A stretch of 64,000 bases of DNA from CAWEWH01 sp963812775 (lineage in GTDB: Bacteria > Pseudomonadota > Alphaproteobacteria > Rhizobiales > Beijerinckiaceae): positions 248,001-312,000 of the forward strand of contig CAWEWH010000008.1 in NCBI GenBank assembly GCA_963812775.1, given 5' to 3'. Below, one piece after another: positions 26,102 to 34,897 of the stretch; position 1 is the stretch's first letter; each line of letters begins with the position of its first letter. A program made the translations under genes and the position numbers. The notes under the pieces are model-generated. The model had not been told where the DNA came from. It did no database searches and was given only the letters and a program-made list of their open reading frames with translations.

Positions 26102-26836
26102 ATGTTGGCCACCAGCCGCCGCCAATTCATCGCCGGAGTAACTGCCGCCGCCGCGAGCACCGCCGCCGCGAGCCTTACGGTCGGACGCGCCTACGCGCAG
26201 GCACCGAGCGGGCCCTTCAAGCTCGACCCGCTGCCTTATCCGGCCAGCAAGAACGAGCCGCACATCGACACCATGACCATGGAAATCCACCATGGCCGTC
26301 ATCACCAGGCCTTCGTCACCAACCTCAACAACATGGCGGCCCAGAACGGCGAGGTCGCCAAGATGCCGCTGCCCGACATGCTGGCCAAGCTCAACGAGCT
26401 GCCGGAGGCGGTACGCGCCACGGTGCGCAATTCCGGCGGCGGCCACGCCAATCACACCATGTTCTGGCAGATCATGGGCGGCTCGGGCGGCGAGCCGTCG
26501 GGCGACCTCAAGGCCGCCATCGATCGCGACCTCGGCGGGCCGGCGAAGTTCCAGGAGGACTTCAACGCCGCGGGCGGCCGCGTCTTCGGCTCCGGCTGGG
26601 TGTTCGTCACCGTCACCAAGGACGGCAAGCTCGCCATGGTCAGCAAGCCAAACCAGGACTCGCCCCTGGCGGACGGCGCCCGCGTGCTCATGGGCAACGA
26701 CGTGTGGGAGCACGCCTATTATCTGAAATACCAGAACCGCCGGCCCGACTATCTCAAGGCGTGGTGGAACGTGCTCGACTGGGGAAAGATCGGCGAGCGC
26801 TACGCCGCCGCCAAGGCCGGCACGCTCGCAGTCTGA
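26102..26836 (+). CDS. Exported Fe/Mn superoxide dismutase with Tat signal
   Basis: 244 residues. The N terminus SRRQFIAGVTAAAAS...AYA is a twin-arginine signal, unusual for a SOD of the Fe/Mn class; export to the periplasm follows. Mature enzyme: LPYPASKNEPHID, MEIHHGRHHQAFVTNLN (metal His 1), GGGHANHTMFWQIM (His 2), GSGWVFVTV, NDVWEHAYYLKYQNRRPDYLKAWW (metal Asp and His). Dismutates superoxide. GGGAGG lies 5 bases before the ATG. Followed by ridA on the same strand. Confidence 0.92.
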   Translation: MLATSRRQFIAGVTAAAASTAAASLTVGRAYAQAPSGPFKLDPLPYPASKNEPHIDTMTMEIHHGRHHQAFVTNLNNMAAQNGEVAKMPLPDMLAKLNELPEAVRATVRNSGGGHANHTMFWQIMGGSGGEPSGDLKAAIDRDLGGPAKFQEDFNAAGGRVFGSGWVFVTVTKDGKLAMVSKPNQDSPLADGARVLMGNDVWEHAYYLKYQNRRPDYLKAWWNVLDWGKIGERYAAAKAGTLAV

Positions 26837-26922
26837 GGACGGACGGCAGAGCACAGGCAACGGATGACAGAGTGCGCGGGGCAGACTATCTGTCCACCGT
26901 CTCTGTCGTCCGTCGTCTGACA

Positions 26923-27378
26923 ATGCCGAAAGTCGAAACGTCCACGCCGCCGAACACGCCGACGCCCATCGGTCCCTATAGCCACGTCGCCAAGGCGGGC
27001 TCCTTCATCACCATCGGCGGCACGGCGGGGTTCGATCCCGCGACGGGGGAGCTCGCCGGCCCCGACGTTGCGTCGCAGACCAGGCGCATCCTGCAATCAT
27101 TCGAGACGATGCTGGCGAGCGTCGGCTCCGATCTCGACCACGTCATGCACGTCAACGTGTTCCTCAAGGACATCGGCGATTTTGAGCCCATGAACGCCGC
27201 CTATATGGACATCATGGGTGAGCGGCGGCCTGCCCGCACCGTCATCGGCGTCGATGCGCTGCCCAAGCCTGGCATTCTTCTGACGATGAATCTGACCGCT
27301 GTGACGCGCGAACTCGGACAAAGGATGACAGGCGACGAAGGACGGATCGAGCCTCTGTCCTCGCCGTCGGTCGTCTGA
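26923..27378 (+). CDS. RidA family protein (YjgF/YER057c/UK114)
   Basis: 151 residues. RidA fold: PIGPYSHVAKAGSFITIGGTAG at the start, DVASQTRRILQSFETMLASVG, VMHVNVFLKDIGDFEPMNAAY, GERRPARTVIGVDALPKPGILLTMNLTAV. The Arg of RPART is the reactive-enamine/imine deaminase residue of the RidA class. The last ~20 residues extend beyond the family end and coincide with a dispersed CGTCGGTCGTCTG motif. Lies 86 bases after sod; the gap holds an imperfect 14-bp inverted repeat. Convergent with dxs. Confidence 0.88.
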   Translation: MPKVETSTPPNTPTPIGPYSHVAKAGSFITIGGTAGFDPATGELAGPDVASQTRRILQSFETMLASVGSDLDHVMHVNVFLKDIGDFEPMNAAYMDIMGERRPARTVIGVDALPKPGILLTMNLTAVTRELGQRMTGDEGRIEPLSSPSVV

Positions 27379-29292
27379 TCAGGCACGCTTCGCCTTGACG
27401 GCCGCCTCGCGGCCGAGGGCCTCGAACACCTTGCGCACGATGCCGGCGGCGTCGAGACCGGCCTGCGCATACATGCGCTCGGGCTTGTCCTGATCGACGA
27501 ACGCATCGGGCATCACCAGCGAACGCACCTTGAGGCCCTGGTCGAGAAGACCGTTCTCCGCGTAAGCCTGCAGCACATAGGAGCCGAAGCCGCCGATGGA
27601 AGCTTCCTCGACGGTGAGCACCACTTCGTGCTCGCGCGCGAGGCGCAGCATGAGATCGACGTCGAGCGGCTTTGCGAAACGGGCATCCGCCACCGTGGTG
27701 GAGAGCCCGCGCGCCTCGAGGTCTTCGGCCGCCCTGAGGCAATCGCCAAGCCGCGTGCCGAACGAGATGAGCGCGATGCGCGTGCCTTCGCGGACGATGC
27801 GGCCGCGACCGATCTCGAGCGGCACGCCCACGTCGGGCATTTCGAGGCCGACGCCTTCGCCACGCGGGAAGCGGAAGGCAAGCGGGCCTTCGTCATAGGC
27901 CGCCGCCGTCGCCACCATGTGGACGAGCTCGGCCTCGTCGGCCGCTGCCATGACCACGAAACCCGGCAGGCAGCCGAGATAGGTCACGTCGAAGGAGCCC
28001 GCATGAGTGGGACCGTCGGCGCCGACGAAGCCGGCGCGATCGAGCGCGAAGCGCACCGGCAGCTTCTGGATGGCGATGTCGTGCACCACCTGATCGTAAG
28101 CGCGCTGCAGGAAGGTCGAGTAGATGGCGCAGAACGGCTTCAGCCCTTCCGTCGCAAGGCCGCCCGCGAAGGTGACGGCATGCTGCTCGGCGATGCCGAC
28201 ATCGAAGGTCCGGTGGGGGAACTCCTTCTCGAACAGATCGACGCCGGTGCCGGACGGCATGGCGGCCGTGATAGCCACGATGCGGTCGTCCTTCTTGGCC
28301 TCCTTGATGAGCGACTGCGCGAACACCTTCGTGTAAGCCGGCGCGTTGGCCTTCGGCTTTGCCTGCGCGCCCGTCACCACGTCGAAAGTGACGACGCCGT
28401 GATACTTGTCGGCCGACGCTTCCGCCGGCGCGTAGCCCTTGCCCTTCTGCGTCACCACGTGGACCAGGATGGGCCCGGCTTCCGACGCCTTGACGTTCTT
28501 CAGCACCGGCAACAGGTGGTCGAGGTTGTGGCCGTCGATGGGCCCCACATAGAAGAAGCCGAGCTCCTCGAACATTGTGCCGCCGGTCCAGAAGCCGCGC
28601 GCGAATTCCTCGGTGCGCCGCGCCTTCTCGTAGAAGAATTTCGGCAGCCGCTTGGCGAGCTGCTTGCCGATCTCGCGCAGCGAGCGATAGGTGCCGCCTG
28701 AGACGAGCCGCGCCAGATAGGCCGACATGGCGCCGACCGGCGGCGCAATGGACATGTCGTTGTCGTTGAGCACGACGATCAGCCGCTCGCCGCGGGCGCC
28801 GGCATTGTTCATGGCCTCATAGGCCATGCCGGCCGACATGGCGCCGTCGCCGATCACGGCGATGACATTGCGCTTGTCGCCCTTCAGGTCGCGGGCCACC
28901 GCCATGCCGAGAGCGGCCGAGATCGATGTCGAGGAATGTGCCGCGCCGAACGGGTCGTAGTCGCTCTCCGCCCGCTTGGTGAAGCCGGACAGGCCGTTGC
29001 CCTGCCGCAAGGTACGGATGCGTCCACGACGCCCGGTCAAAATCTTGTGCGGATAGGCTTGGTGGCCCACATCCCAGACAAGGCGGTCATGCGGCGTGTT
29101 GAAGACGTGGTGGAGCGCGACCGTGAGCTCGACGACGCCGAGGCCGGCGCCGAGATGGCCGCCGGTGACCGAGACCGCGTCGATGGTCTCGGCGCGCAAT
29201 TCCTCGGCCAGCTGCCGAAGCTTGTCTTCCGGAAGCGCTCTCAGATCGTGGGGGGTGTGGATGGTATCGAGGAGGGGCGTGGAGACCGGCAC
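27379..29292 (-). CDS. dxs: 1-deoxy-D-xylulose-5-phosphate synthase
   Basis: 637 residues, usual length. First enzyme of the MEP isoprenoid pathway, joining pyruvate and glyceraldehyde-3-phosphate with thiamine diphosphate. Motifs: GGHLGAGLGVVELTVALH, HDRLVWDVGHQAYPHKILTGR, the ThDP/Mg site VIGDGAMSAGMAYEAMNNAG to LNDNDMSIAPPVG, DVGIAEQHAVTFAGGLA, and the C-terminal transketolase domain VLTVEEASIGGFGSYVL. GTG at 29292 (MPVSTPLLDTI) with AAGGGA upstream is preferred to the 30-residue longer reading. Downstream of xseB on the same strand. Confidence 0.96.
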   Translation of the reverse strand: MPVSTPLLDTIHTPHDLRALPEDKLRQLAEELRAETIDAVSVTGGHLGAGLGVVELTVALHHVFNTPHDRLVWDVGHQAYPHKILTGRRGRIRTLRQGNGLSGFTKRAESDYDPFGAAHSSTSISAALGMAVARDLKGDKRNVIAVIGDGAMSAGMAYEAMNNAGARGERLIVVLNDNDMSIAPPVGAMSAYLARLVSGGTYRSLREIGKQLAKRLPKFFYEKARRTEEFARGFWTGGTMFEELGFFYVGPIDGHNLDHLLPVLKNVKASEAGPILVHVVTQKGKGYAPAEASADKYHGVVTFDVVTGAQAKPKANAPAYTKVFAQSLIKEAKKDDRIVAITAAMPSGTGVDLFEKEFPHRTFDVGIAEQHAVTFAGGLATEGLKPFCAIYSTFLQRAYDQVVHDIAIQKLPVRFALDRAGFVGADGPTHAGSFDVTYLGCLPGFVVMAAADEAELVHMVATAAAYDEGPLAFRFPRGEGVGLEMPDVGVPLEIGRGRIVREGTRIALISFGTRLGDCLRAAEDLEARGLSTTVADARFAKPLDVDLMLRLAREHEVVLTVEEASIGGFGSYVLQAYAENGLLDQGLKVRSLVMPDAFVDQDKPERMYAQAGLDAAGIVRKVFEALGREAAVKAKRA

Positions 29293-29456
29293 AGTTGTTC
29301 CCTTCACGAAGACTACTGGTCGTGCTCGACCCGCCCGACCGCCGTCCGGCAGGCCAAAAGGACATAAGCGCTCAGGAAGCAACCGTCAAAGGGCCAAACC
29401 GGCGCATTTCCCTTAAGGTTTCGGTCACGGAACGAAAGCGGCGCCCCTTACGAGGG

Positions 29457-29711
29457 TCAACGGCCTTCCACGTCCAAAGGTTCAGTTCCCTTTGGCTTGC
29501 CGTCCGCCCCCAGGGAGATTTTCTCGATACGCGCCTCGGCTTTCTTCAAAAGCGCGTCGCAATGGGCCTTCAGCGCCTCGCCGCGCTCGTAGATGGCGAT
29601 GGACTCCTCCAAATCGACCTTGCCTTCCTCGAGCCTGCGCACGATGGCTTCGAGCTCGGCCAGGGCCTTCTCGAACGAGAGCGAAGCAATGTCGTCATTG
29701 GCCGCGGCCAT
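29457..29711 (-). CDS. xseB: Exodeoxyribonuclease VII small subunit
   Basis: 84 residues: SLSFEKALAELEAIVRRLEEGKVDLEESIAIYERGEALKAHCDALLKKAEARIEKI is the full XseB coiled-coil family pattern (identity firm; quoted as short blocks SFEKALAELE, VRRLEEGKV, SIAIYERGEAL). Partner of XseA in degrading single-stranded DNA to oligonucleotides; xseA is not in the window. The xseB-dxs order is a standard alphaproteobacterial operon. Confidence 0.93.
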   Translation of the reverse strand: MAAANDDIASLSFEKALAELEAIVRRLEEGKVDLEESIAIYERGEALKAHCDALLKKAEARIEKISLGADGKPKGTEPLDVEGR

Positions 29712-29782
29712 GTGAACCTCTTGCAGCGTGTGGCGACTTATCGCGCCCCCGCCGGACGCTGACAACCCATGACGCAAGAGCG

Positions 29783-32575
29783 CTAGCTCGGGCTGACCGG
29801 CGCATCGGCAGCGGGCCGCGGCCCCCGCCGGAACAACAAGCGCTGGTACAGGAGCCCGATGCCGAGCAGCGCGATGCCGAGCCCGATGAACGACAGCGCC
29901 CGCATGATGCCTTCGAGATTGGCGAGATCGATGAGGAACACCTTCAGCACCGCTGCGAAAATGTAGGCGGCCGACAAGAGCCGAGCGGGCCGGTTGTTGC
30001 GCATGAGCCCGTAGAGCAAGAGCACGACACCGACGAGGATGAGCGCGATGGAATAGGTCCACAATTCCGCTTCGCTCGTCGTGCGGCCAAGATAGATCAC
30101 GTCGCCTTTGAACAGGCGGCGAATCTCCATGATCATGTAGAGGAACTGCAAGATGAGCGCGAGACCGGCCGCCGCGTTGACATACCAACGCGGCCGCGTC
30201 GGGCGCGCGTACCAGGCGAGCGCGGTGGCGAGCAGCGCCGGCAGCAGATAGGCGATGAGCAGCGTGTTGAAGATCGCGCCCCCCTCGACCGGCTCATAGC
30301 GGTTGAAGAGCGGGTTGTACGCGAACCCGAGACCGATGATGCAGGCCAGCAAGGTCACGGCCCCAAAGGCAAGCGACGCGACGCCGTAGACGGGATCGGG
30401 CCGCTGCCCGTCGAGGCGTACCATGGCGATTGAGAAGGCCAGCCCCACTGCTGCGAAGAGGCCGGATTCCACATGTCCGGTCGCCGGGCTGAACGGGTCG
30501 CCGCCGTTGAGCGCATGGCGGATCTCGAAGAAGGCGAGCAGCGCCGCAAACAAGATGGCGAGGCTTTCGCAGAGCTGCGTGACGCGGTCGCGCCCATCGC
30601 GGGCCAGGAGTTGCGCGGCGACCCAGAAGCTCACGGCCGGCACGCCGTAACCCCACAGCAGCCAGTTGAAGATGGGCGTCGTGCCGAGCTCGCCTTGGGT
30701 GGTGATGATCGGATTCCAGGCAATGCGGCCGAGGATGAGCAAGCCGATGGCGCCGACGACGTAGCGCAGTATGGGAATGCGCACGCTAAGCGCCACCCAG
30801 GCGGTGCCCAGCGCCGCGAGCCCGAAGGCGACCGTGAGCATGCCCTTGTCGAGCGCGAAGGTGAGGCCAAGCGCCAGCGCCGCAATGGCGGAAGAAGCGG
30901 TGGCGCCGAGCCCGATACGGATGGCCGATGAGGTTTGGTCGTCCTCCTTGCGGAAGACGCCGACCGCGAACACGAAGATCAGCGCGAGTGCCGCGGCGGC
31001 CGCCGCGAAGGGCAGGCTCTTCTCGAAATTGGCAATGCGCCAATAGGCGACGACCAGGATGGCGAGCGGCCCCACCGTGGCCGCGATGGCGTAGGCGCCG
31101 GCGAGCTCGATGGCGAGCTCGCGCCCGCGCAGCAGACGTTGCAGCGTCGTGGCCAGGATAGCGAGCGCCGCGACAACCGCGAAGGTGATGTAGAGCGAAA
31201 CCGCGTCCGGCAGCGGCGTGCCCGCCGGGCTAGGCAGCACGGCTGGGGTTTCTCTCAACGCCTCGCCGATCACCGGCCAGAGAGCGAGCGTCGCAGCCGC
31301 GACGGCGGCCGCGAGGGCGGTCGCGGCGGCGGCCGGCGCGAAGGCAAGACCGACCGCGAGATGGATGGCGACGAGGATTGCGGCGAACAGGCCGCGCCCG
31401 CCGCCATCGGCGATGAGATCAACGGTCGGCACGGCGAGCGCCGCAAAGCCCGCCAGCACCAGCGAGGCGAAGCGGTCGAAGCGCGCCGCCGCATCGGGCG
31501 TGCCGCGATGCGGATCGGCGACCAGGAAGACTGCCGCAAGCAAGGTCTGGACGATAACGTGCGTCATCGCCGCCGCGGCGGTGCGCGATCCCCAGTCGAG
31601 GAACGGCAAGCCCCAGGCGATGGCGCCGACCGCCGCCGCGATAGCGAGCCAGCGCCACAGACGCAGCCGCGCCAGCGCGTAGGCGACGAGGACCACGAAG
31701 GCGAGGTAGACCGTAAGCTCGAAGGATGGCGGCTGGCCGGTGGCGAAGAGGATCGGATTGACGAGCGCGCCCACGAGACCGAGGGCGGCGAGCGCCGGCC
31801 CATGCAGGGCCGATGCGAACATGGTGAGCACGGCGATGAGGCCGAGCAAGATGAAGGCGGGGGCAGGGCCGATCAAGCCGTAGAGCGCATAGGCGCCGTA
31901 GCCGGTGGCAAACGCTGTCGACGTGCCGGCCGCCGTCAGCACGCCCGGGATATAGGCCGACGGAATGCCGGCCAGGTCCTGCGCCTGCTCGCGCCGGCGA
32001 AACCATTCGCCCGCCGCGATGAGCGCGAGCGCGAAGAGCCCGCCCATGATGACGCGGGCGAGCGGGCCGAAATAGCCCTGCTCGATCGAATATTTGATGA
32101 GGAAGATGCCGCCCAGCGCCAGCGCCAGGCCGCCGCCCCACACCGCCCAGCGCGTCCCGAGCTGCTCTTCGAAGCCTGGCCCTGGAGGCGGCGCGGCGCC
32201 CGCGGGAGGCCTTGGCTGCTCGCGCAGAGGCTCCTCGGGTGCCGCCGCGTCGGCGCCTTCGACCACCGGCTCGGCCGGCTCCTCGGCGTCCGCCGCTTCA
32301 GCCTTCTCGTCGATCGGCACATCGAGCGGTTTCTCGGGCACAGGCTCCGCCCTCGCGGGCGCAACAGCGGGGGCGGCACCGCCTGCGCCGGCGTCGAGGC
32401 GCGCAATGTCTCGCGCCAGCGCTACGAGGCGCTGGTCGACGGCGGCGTGGAGCTGCAGGAAGCGCTTCTCGAGCACCTCGGTGCGCGTGCGCAGATTGAG
32501 GGCCATGATGAAGCCGACGAACCCAAGGATCGGGATCAACAGCAGCGCCAGCCCGATGACAACCAGACCTTCCAC
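29783..32575 (-). CDS. DUF2339 large polytopic membrane protein
   Basis: 930 residues. One membrane helix at the very N terminus, a short coiled coil (TRTEVLEKRFLQLHAAVDQR), an Ala/Pro/Glu-rich linker (~70-130), then GTRWAVWGGGLALALGGIFLIKY and some two dozen further membrane helices to the C terminus. This is the layout of DUF2339 membrane proteins, whose function is unknown; they are sometimes compared with O-antigen-ligase or envelope proteins but without proof. Stands alone upstream of xseB with a 71-base gap. Confidence 0.85.
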   Translation of the reverse strand: MEGLVVIGLALLLIPILGFVGFIMALNLRTRTEVLEKRFLQLHAAVDQRLVALARDIARLDAGAGGAAPAVAPARAEPVPEKPLDVPIDEKAEAADAEEPAEPVVEGADAAAPEEPLREQPRPPAGAAPPPGPGFEEQLGTRWAVWGGGLALALGGIFLIKYSIEQGYFGPLARVIMGGLFALALIAAGEWFRRREQAQDLAGIPSAYIPGVLTAAGTSTAFATGYGAYALYGLIGPAPAFILLGLIAVLTMFASALHGPALAALGLVGALVNPILFATGQPPSFELTVYLAFVVLVAYALARLRLWRWLAIAAAVGAIAWGLPFLDWGSRTAAAAMTHVIVQTLLAAVFLVADPHRGTPDAAARFDRFASLVLAGFAALAVPTVDLIADGGGRGLFAAILVAIHLAVGLAFAPAAAATALAAAVAAATLALWPVIGEALRETPAVLPSPAGTPLPDAVSLYITFAVVAALAILATTLQRLLRGRELAIELAGAYAIAATVGPLAILVVAYWRIANFEKSLPFAAAAAALALIFVFAVGVFRKEDDQTSSAIRIGLGATASSAIAALALGLTFALDKGMLTVAFGLAALGTAWVALSVRIPILRYVVGAIGLLILGRIAWNPIITTQGELGTTPIFNWLLWGYGVPAVSFWVAAQLLARDGRDRVTQLCESLAILFAALLAFFEIRHALNGGDPFSPATGHVESGLFAAVGLAFSIAMVRLDGQRPDPVYGVASLAFGAVTLLACIIGLGFAYNPLFNRYEPVEGGAIFNTLLIAYLLPALLATALAWYARPTRPRWYVNAAAGLALILQFLYMIMEIRRLFKGDVIYLGRTTSEAELWTYSIALILVGVVLLLYGLMRNNRPARLLSAAYIFAAVLKVFLIDLANLEGIMRALSFIGLGIALLGIGLLYQRLLFRRGPRPAADAPVSPS

Positions 32576-32633
32576 GATTCAGCCCCCAGCGTCGGCTGGA
32601 CCTTAAGCGCGAATCAGACGCTGGCGCAAAGTC

Positions 32634-33683
32634 TCAGGTCCGCCGGCCGACCCGAAGCCCCGGCGCTGGCCGCTCCTGCACGACCTCGCCGCGGAAGCGG
32701 AACAGCGCCGCCGGGCGCCCGAGCGTGCGGGCGCTGTCGCCAGTCGGCTCGACGAGCGCGGCCGCTTCCACGAGGCGGCGGAAGTTCTGCTTGTGCAGAT
32801 GGCGGCCGGAAATCGCCTCGACGGTGGTCTGCAGCGTCGTCAGCGTGAAGGTGGGCGGCAAGAGCTCGAAGACGACCGGCCGATATTTCAGCTTGCCGCG
32901 CAGCCGGCCGATGGCCGTTGCCAGGATGCGGCGATGGTCGAAGCGCATCGGCTCGCCGAGGGCGGGCAGCTTGCCGCGCACGCGGGCCGCCTCGCGCCCG
33001 TCCCGCGCCGCCTCGACGACGAGCCCGGCCTCGTAGAGCAGCTCGAAGCGCTCCAGCACCTTCTCCTCGTCCCACACGCTGCCTTCGAGGCCGAACATCA
33101 ATCTGAGCCGCTCGCGCCGCGTCACTCCCATGCGCGGGCGATGCTCGCGGTCGGCCGCCACGTCGTTTGCCCAGCGCTCGAGGGCCGGCAGGATAACGGC
33201 GTCGAGGATGGCCGGCCGGCCGGAGCGCCAGTCTTCCCACGGGAAGAAGTTGTACCAGGGGCGGAAGCTCGCGGTCTTCGGCAACTCGCCCATGGCCGGG
33301 CCCATGCGGGTCAGCGCCAGGTAGCCCACCGAGACCACATGCGGCCCGACGTCGCCGGGCTCTGCATGGCGACCGCGGTCACCAAACGTGTAGAGCTGCT
33401 CCACATAGCCGATGGCAAGACGCGTCTGCTCCGCCACCCATTCGCGCAGGCCGATCTCGAACGTCCGATGCAGCAGCGGGTTGAAGGTGCCAAACGGCAA
33501 GCCGGGCGTATCGTCGTCCTCGCCGCGCGACAGGAGGATGAGCGGCTCATGCTTCTCCACCGCCACGATGGCAGCCGCGAGGCCGATCTCGATGGGCGTC
33601 GAGTTGGTCGCGCCGTGCCGCAACGTGCCTTGCAGCGATGCCGGCGCCGACGGCGCGACGATTTTTTGACTGCCTTTGGCCAT
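32634..33683 (-). CDS. nadQ: Nudix-like transcriptional regulator of NAD metabolism (NadQ/NrtR type)
   Basis: 349 residues. The N-terminal ~150 residues are a Nudix-like ligand domain (AIVAVEKHEPLILLSR, GLREWVAEQTRLAIGYVEQLYTFGDRGRH, VSVGYLALT) but lack a classic REx2EExGU catalytic box, as expected for a sensor. The C terminus is a winged helix: LPPTFTLTTLQTTVEAISG, KQNFRRLVEAAALVEPTG, GRPAALFRFR, the pattern of NrtR and of the alphaproteobacterial NadQ (COG4111). NadQ represses nadABC. The matching operators in this window lie at 12021 and 12081. Its own leader has a GAGCATGCTC palindrome. Distinction NadQ versus NrtR is by length and taxon. Confidence 0.75.
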   Translation of the reverse strand: MAKGSQKIVAPSAPASLQGTLRHGATNSTPIEIGLAAAIVAVEKHEPLILLSRGEDDDTPGLPFGTFNPLLHRTFEIGLREWVAEQTRLAIGYVEQLYTFGDRGRHAEPGDVGPHVVSVGYLALTRMGPAMGELPKTASFRPWYNFFPWEDWRSGRPAILDAVILPALERWANDVAADREHRPRMGVTRRERLRLMFGLEGSVWDEEKVLERFELLYEAGLVVEAARDGREAARVRGKLPALGEPMRFDHRRILATAIGRLRGKLKYRPVVFELLPPTFTLTTLQTTVEAISGRHLHKQNFRRLVEAAALVEPTGDSARTLGRPAALFRFRGEVVQERPAPGLRVGRRT

Positions 33684-33698
33684 GGGCGGGGAGCATGC

Positions 33699-34211
33699 TC
33701 AATCGAACGGCAGGTGAAAAGGCTCGCCCTCATACGCCAAGGCCCCCATGCCGATGGCCGCGATGGCCGCCCGCATGCGGCCGCCGCGTCCGAGCAGGGC
33801 ATCCGCCGTCTCGATGAGCCGGCCGTTGGGCGTGGCGCTCGGCGAGGCGGCGCGCAGCCGCTGCGCAAGCCGCATCTCGTCGGCGCGCGGGAACAGCGCG
33901 CAGGCGCTGATATAGGCGGCGGCGGTGGAGCGGCTGATGCCGGCATAGCAGTGGATGACGAGCGGCTTCGCCCGGTCCCAGCGCTGCACAAAATCGATGA
34001 GCGCCGCAACGTGCTCCTCTCCCGGCAGGATGGCGCCGTCGAGCGGCGCGGTGATGTCGTGGATGCCAATGAACAGGTGCCGCTCAGGCGCGATGCAGGC
34101 CGGGCGCGGCACGGGCGTATCGGCGTTGATCAGCGTCACCATGTGGCTGGCGCCCGTCATGGTGACGGTCTCGGCGAGACGGGCGAGGGAACAGACGTGC
34201 AGTGTGGGCAT
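33699..34211 (-). CDS. Tyrosine-phosphatase family protein
   Basis: 170 residues with the cysteine-phosphatase P-loop HCYAGISRS (HCx5RS) at residues ~86-94 and the upstream general-acid loop candidate IHDITAPLDGA. Similar short dual-specificity-like phosphatases occur next to the Nudix-type regulator and HD hydrolase in many Rhizobiales. Substrate unknown. 15 bases upstream of the NadQ-like gene on the same strand, so they may be cotranscribed. Confidence 0.85.
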   Translation of the reverse strand: MPTLHVCSLARLAETVTMTGASHMVTLINADTPVPRPACIAPERHLFIGIHDITAPLDGAILPGEEHVAALIDFVQRWDRAKPLVIHCYAGISRSTAAAYISACALFPRADEMRLAQRLRAASPSATPNGRLIETADALLGRGGRMRAAIAAIGMGALAYEGEPFHLPFD

Positions 34212-34258
34212 CGGCTTTTCTTCCGCAATGGCCGCGGCAAAGGTCGGGCGCTACTTCG

Positions 34259-34897
34259 TTAACGTATGGCGCGATTCTTACTCTCTGCTTGCGGCTGTGC
34301 TGAAAACAGCACCTCGAACCGCTCAAGATAGCGCTTCTCGGCCGTCTCGGCGCTCCACGACTTCAGGAACGGGTCGATCGAGCGCGGCAAGGCTTCCGGC
34401 GGGCCGAAGAATTTCAGCGCTTCCTCGCGCGAGAAGCCGGCGAGCCGCGTCGCCTCGAGGAAGGCGGCGATGCGGTCGGCGCGCTTGGTGAGGCGTTTCA
34501 CCGTCGCCGGCGCCTCGGCCGGCAGGCCGAAACGCAGATGGATCGCCGCGAGCAGGCGCCGCTCGACGCTCTTGTAGTCGCCGCCGATGACCGCCTTGAA
34601 GGGCGAGATCATGTCGCCGATCACATATTCGGGCGCATCGTGCAGCAGGATCGTCAGGCTGACGCGCGTGGTGATGGCCGGCTCAAGCGCCGTCGCGATG
34701 GCGTCGACGAGGAGGCAATGCTGCGCCACCGAGAAGATGGTCGGTCCCTCGGTCTGGCCGTTCCAGCGCGCCACCCGCGCCAGGCCGTGGGCGATGTCCT
34801 CGATCTCCACGTCGAGGGGCGAGGGGTCGAGGAGGTCGAGGCGGCGCCCCGACAGCATCCGCTGCCAGGCGCGCGGCGGCGTCTCGCGGGCCGGCAT
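34259..34897 (-). CDS. HD-domain hydrolase (YfbR-like)
   Basis: 212 residues. HD-domain motifs: FSVAQHCLLV (first His), TILLHDAPEYVIGDM (the HD pair plus E), then KRADRIAAFLEATRLAGF (the last Asp). These are metal-dependent phosphohydrolases; YfbR members act on deoxynucleoside 5'-monophosphates, so a nucleotide house-cleaning role is plausible. The ATG overlaps the tag stop (ATGA). Confidence 0.85.
   Translation of the reverse strand: MPARETPPRAWQRMLSGRRLDLLDPSPLDVEIEDIAHGLARVARWNGQTEGPTIFSVAQHCLLVDAIATALEPAITTRVSLTILLHDAPEYVIGDMISPFKAVIGGDYKSVERRLLAAIHLRFGLPAEAPATVKRLTKRADRIAAFLEATRLAGFSREEALKFFGPPEALPRSIDPFLKSWSAETAEKRYLERFEVLFSAQPQAESKNRAIR

Noticed and set aside
30935..32848. 637-codon plus-strand frame opposite DUF2339
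   Set aside because: Highly charged Arg/Glu/Gly sequence typical of the complement of a membrane protein gene.
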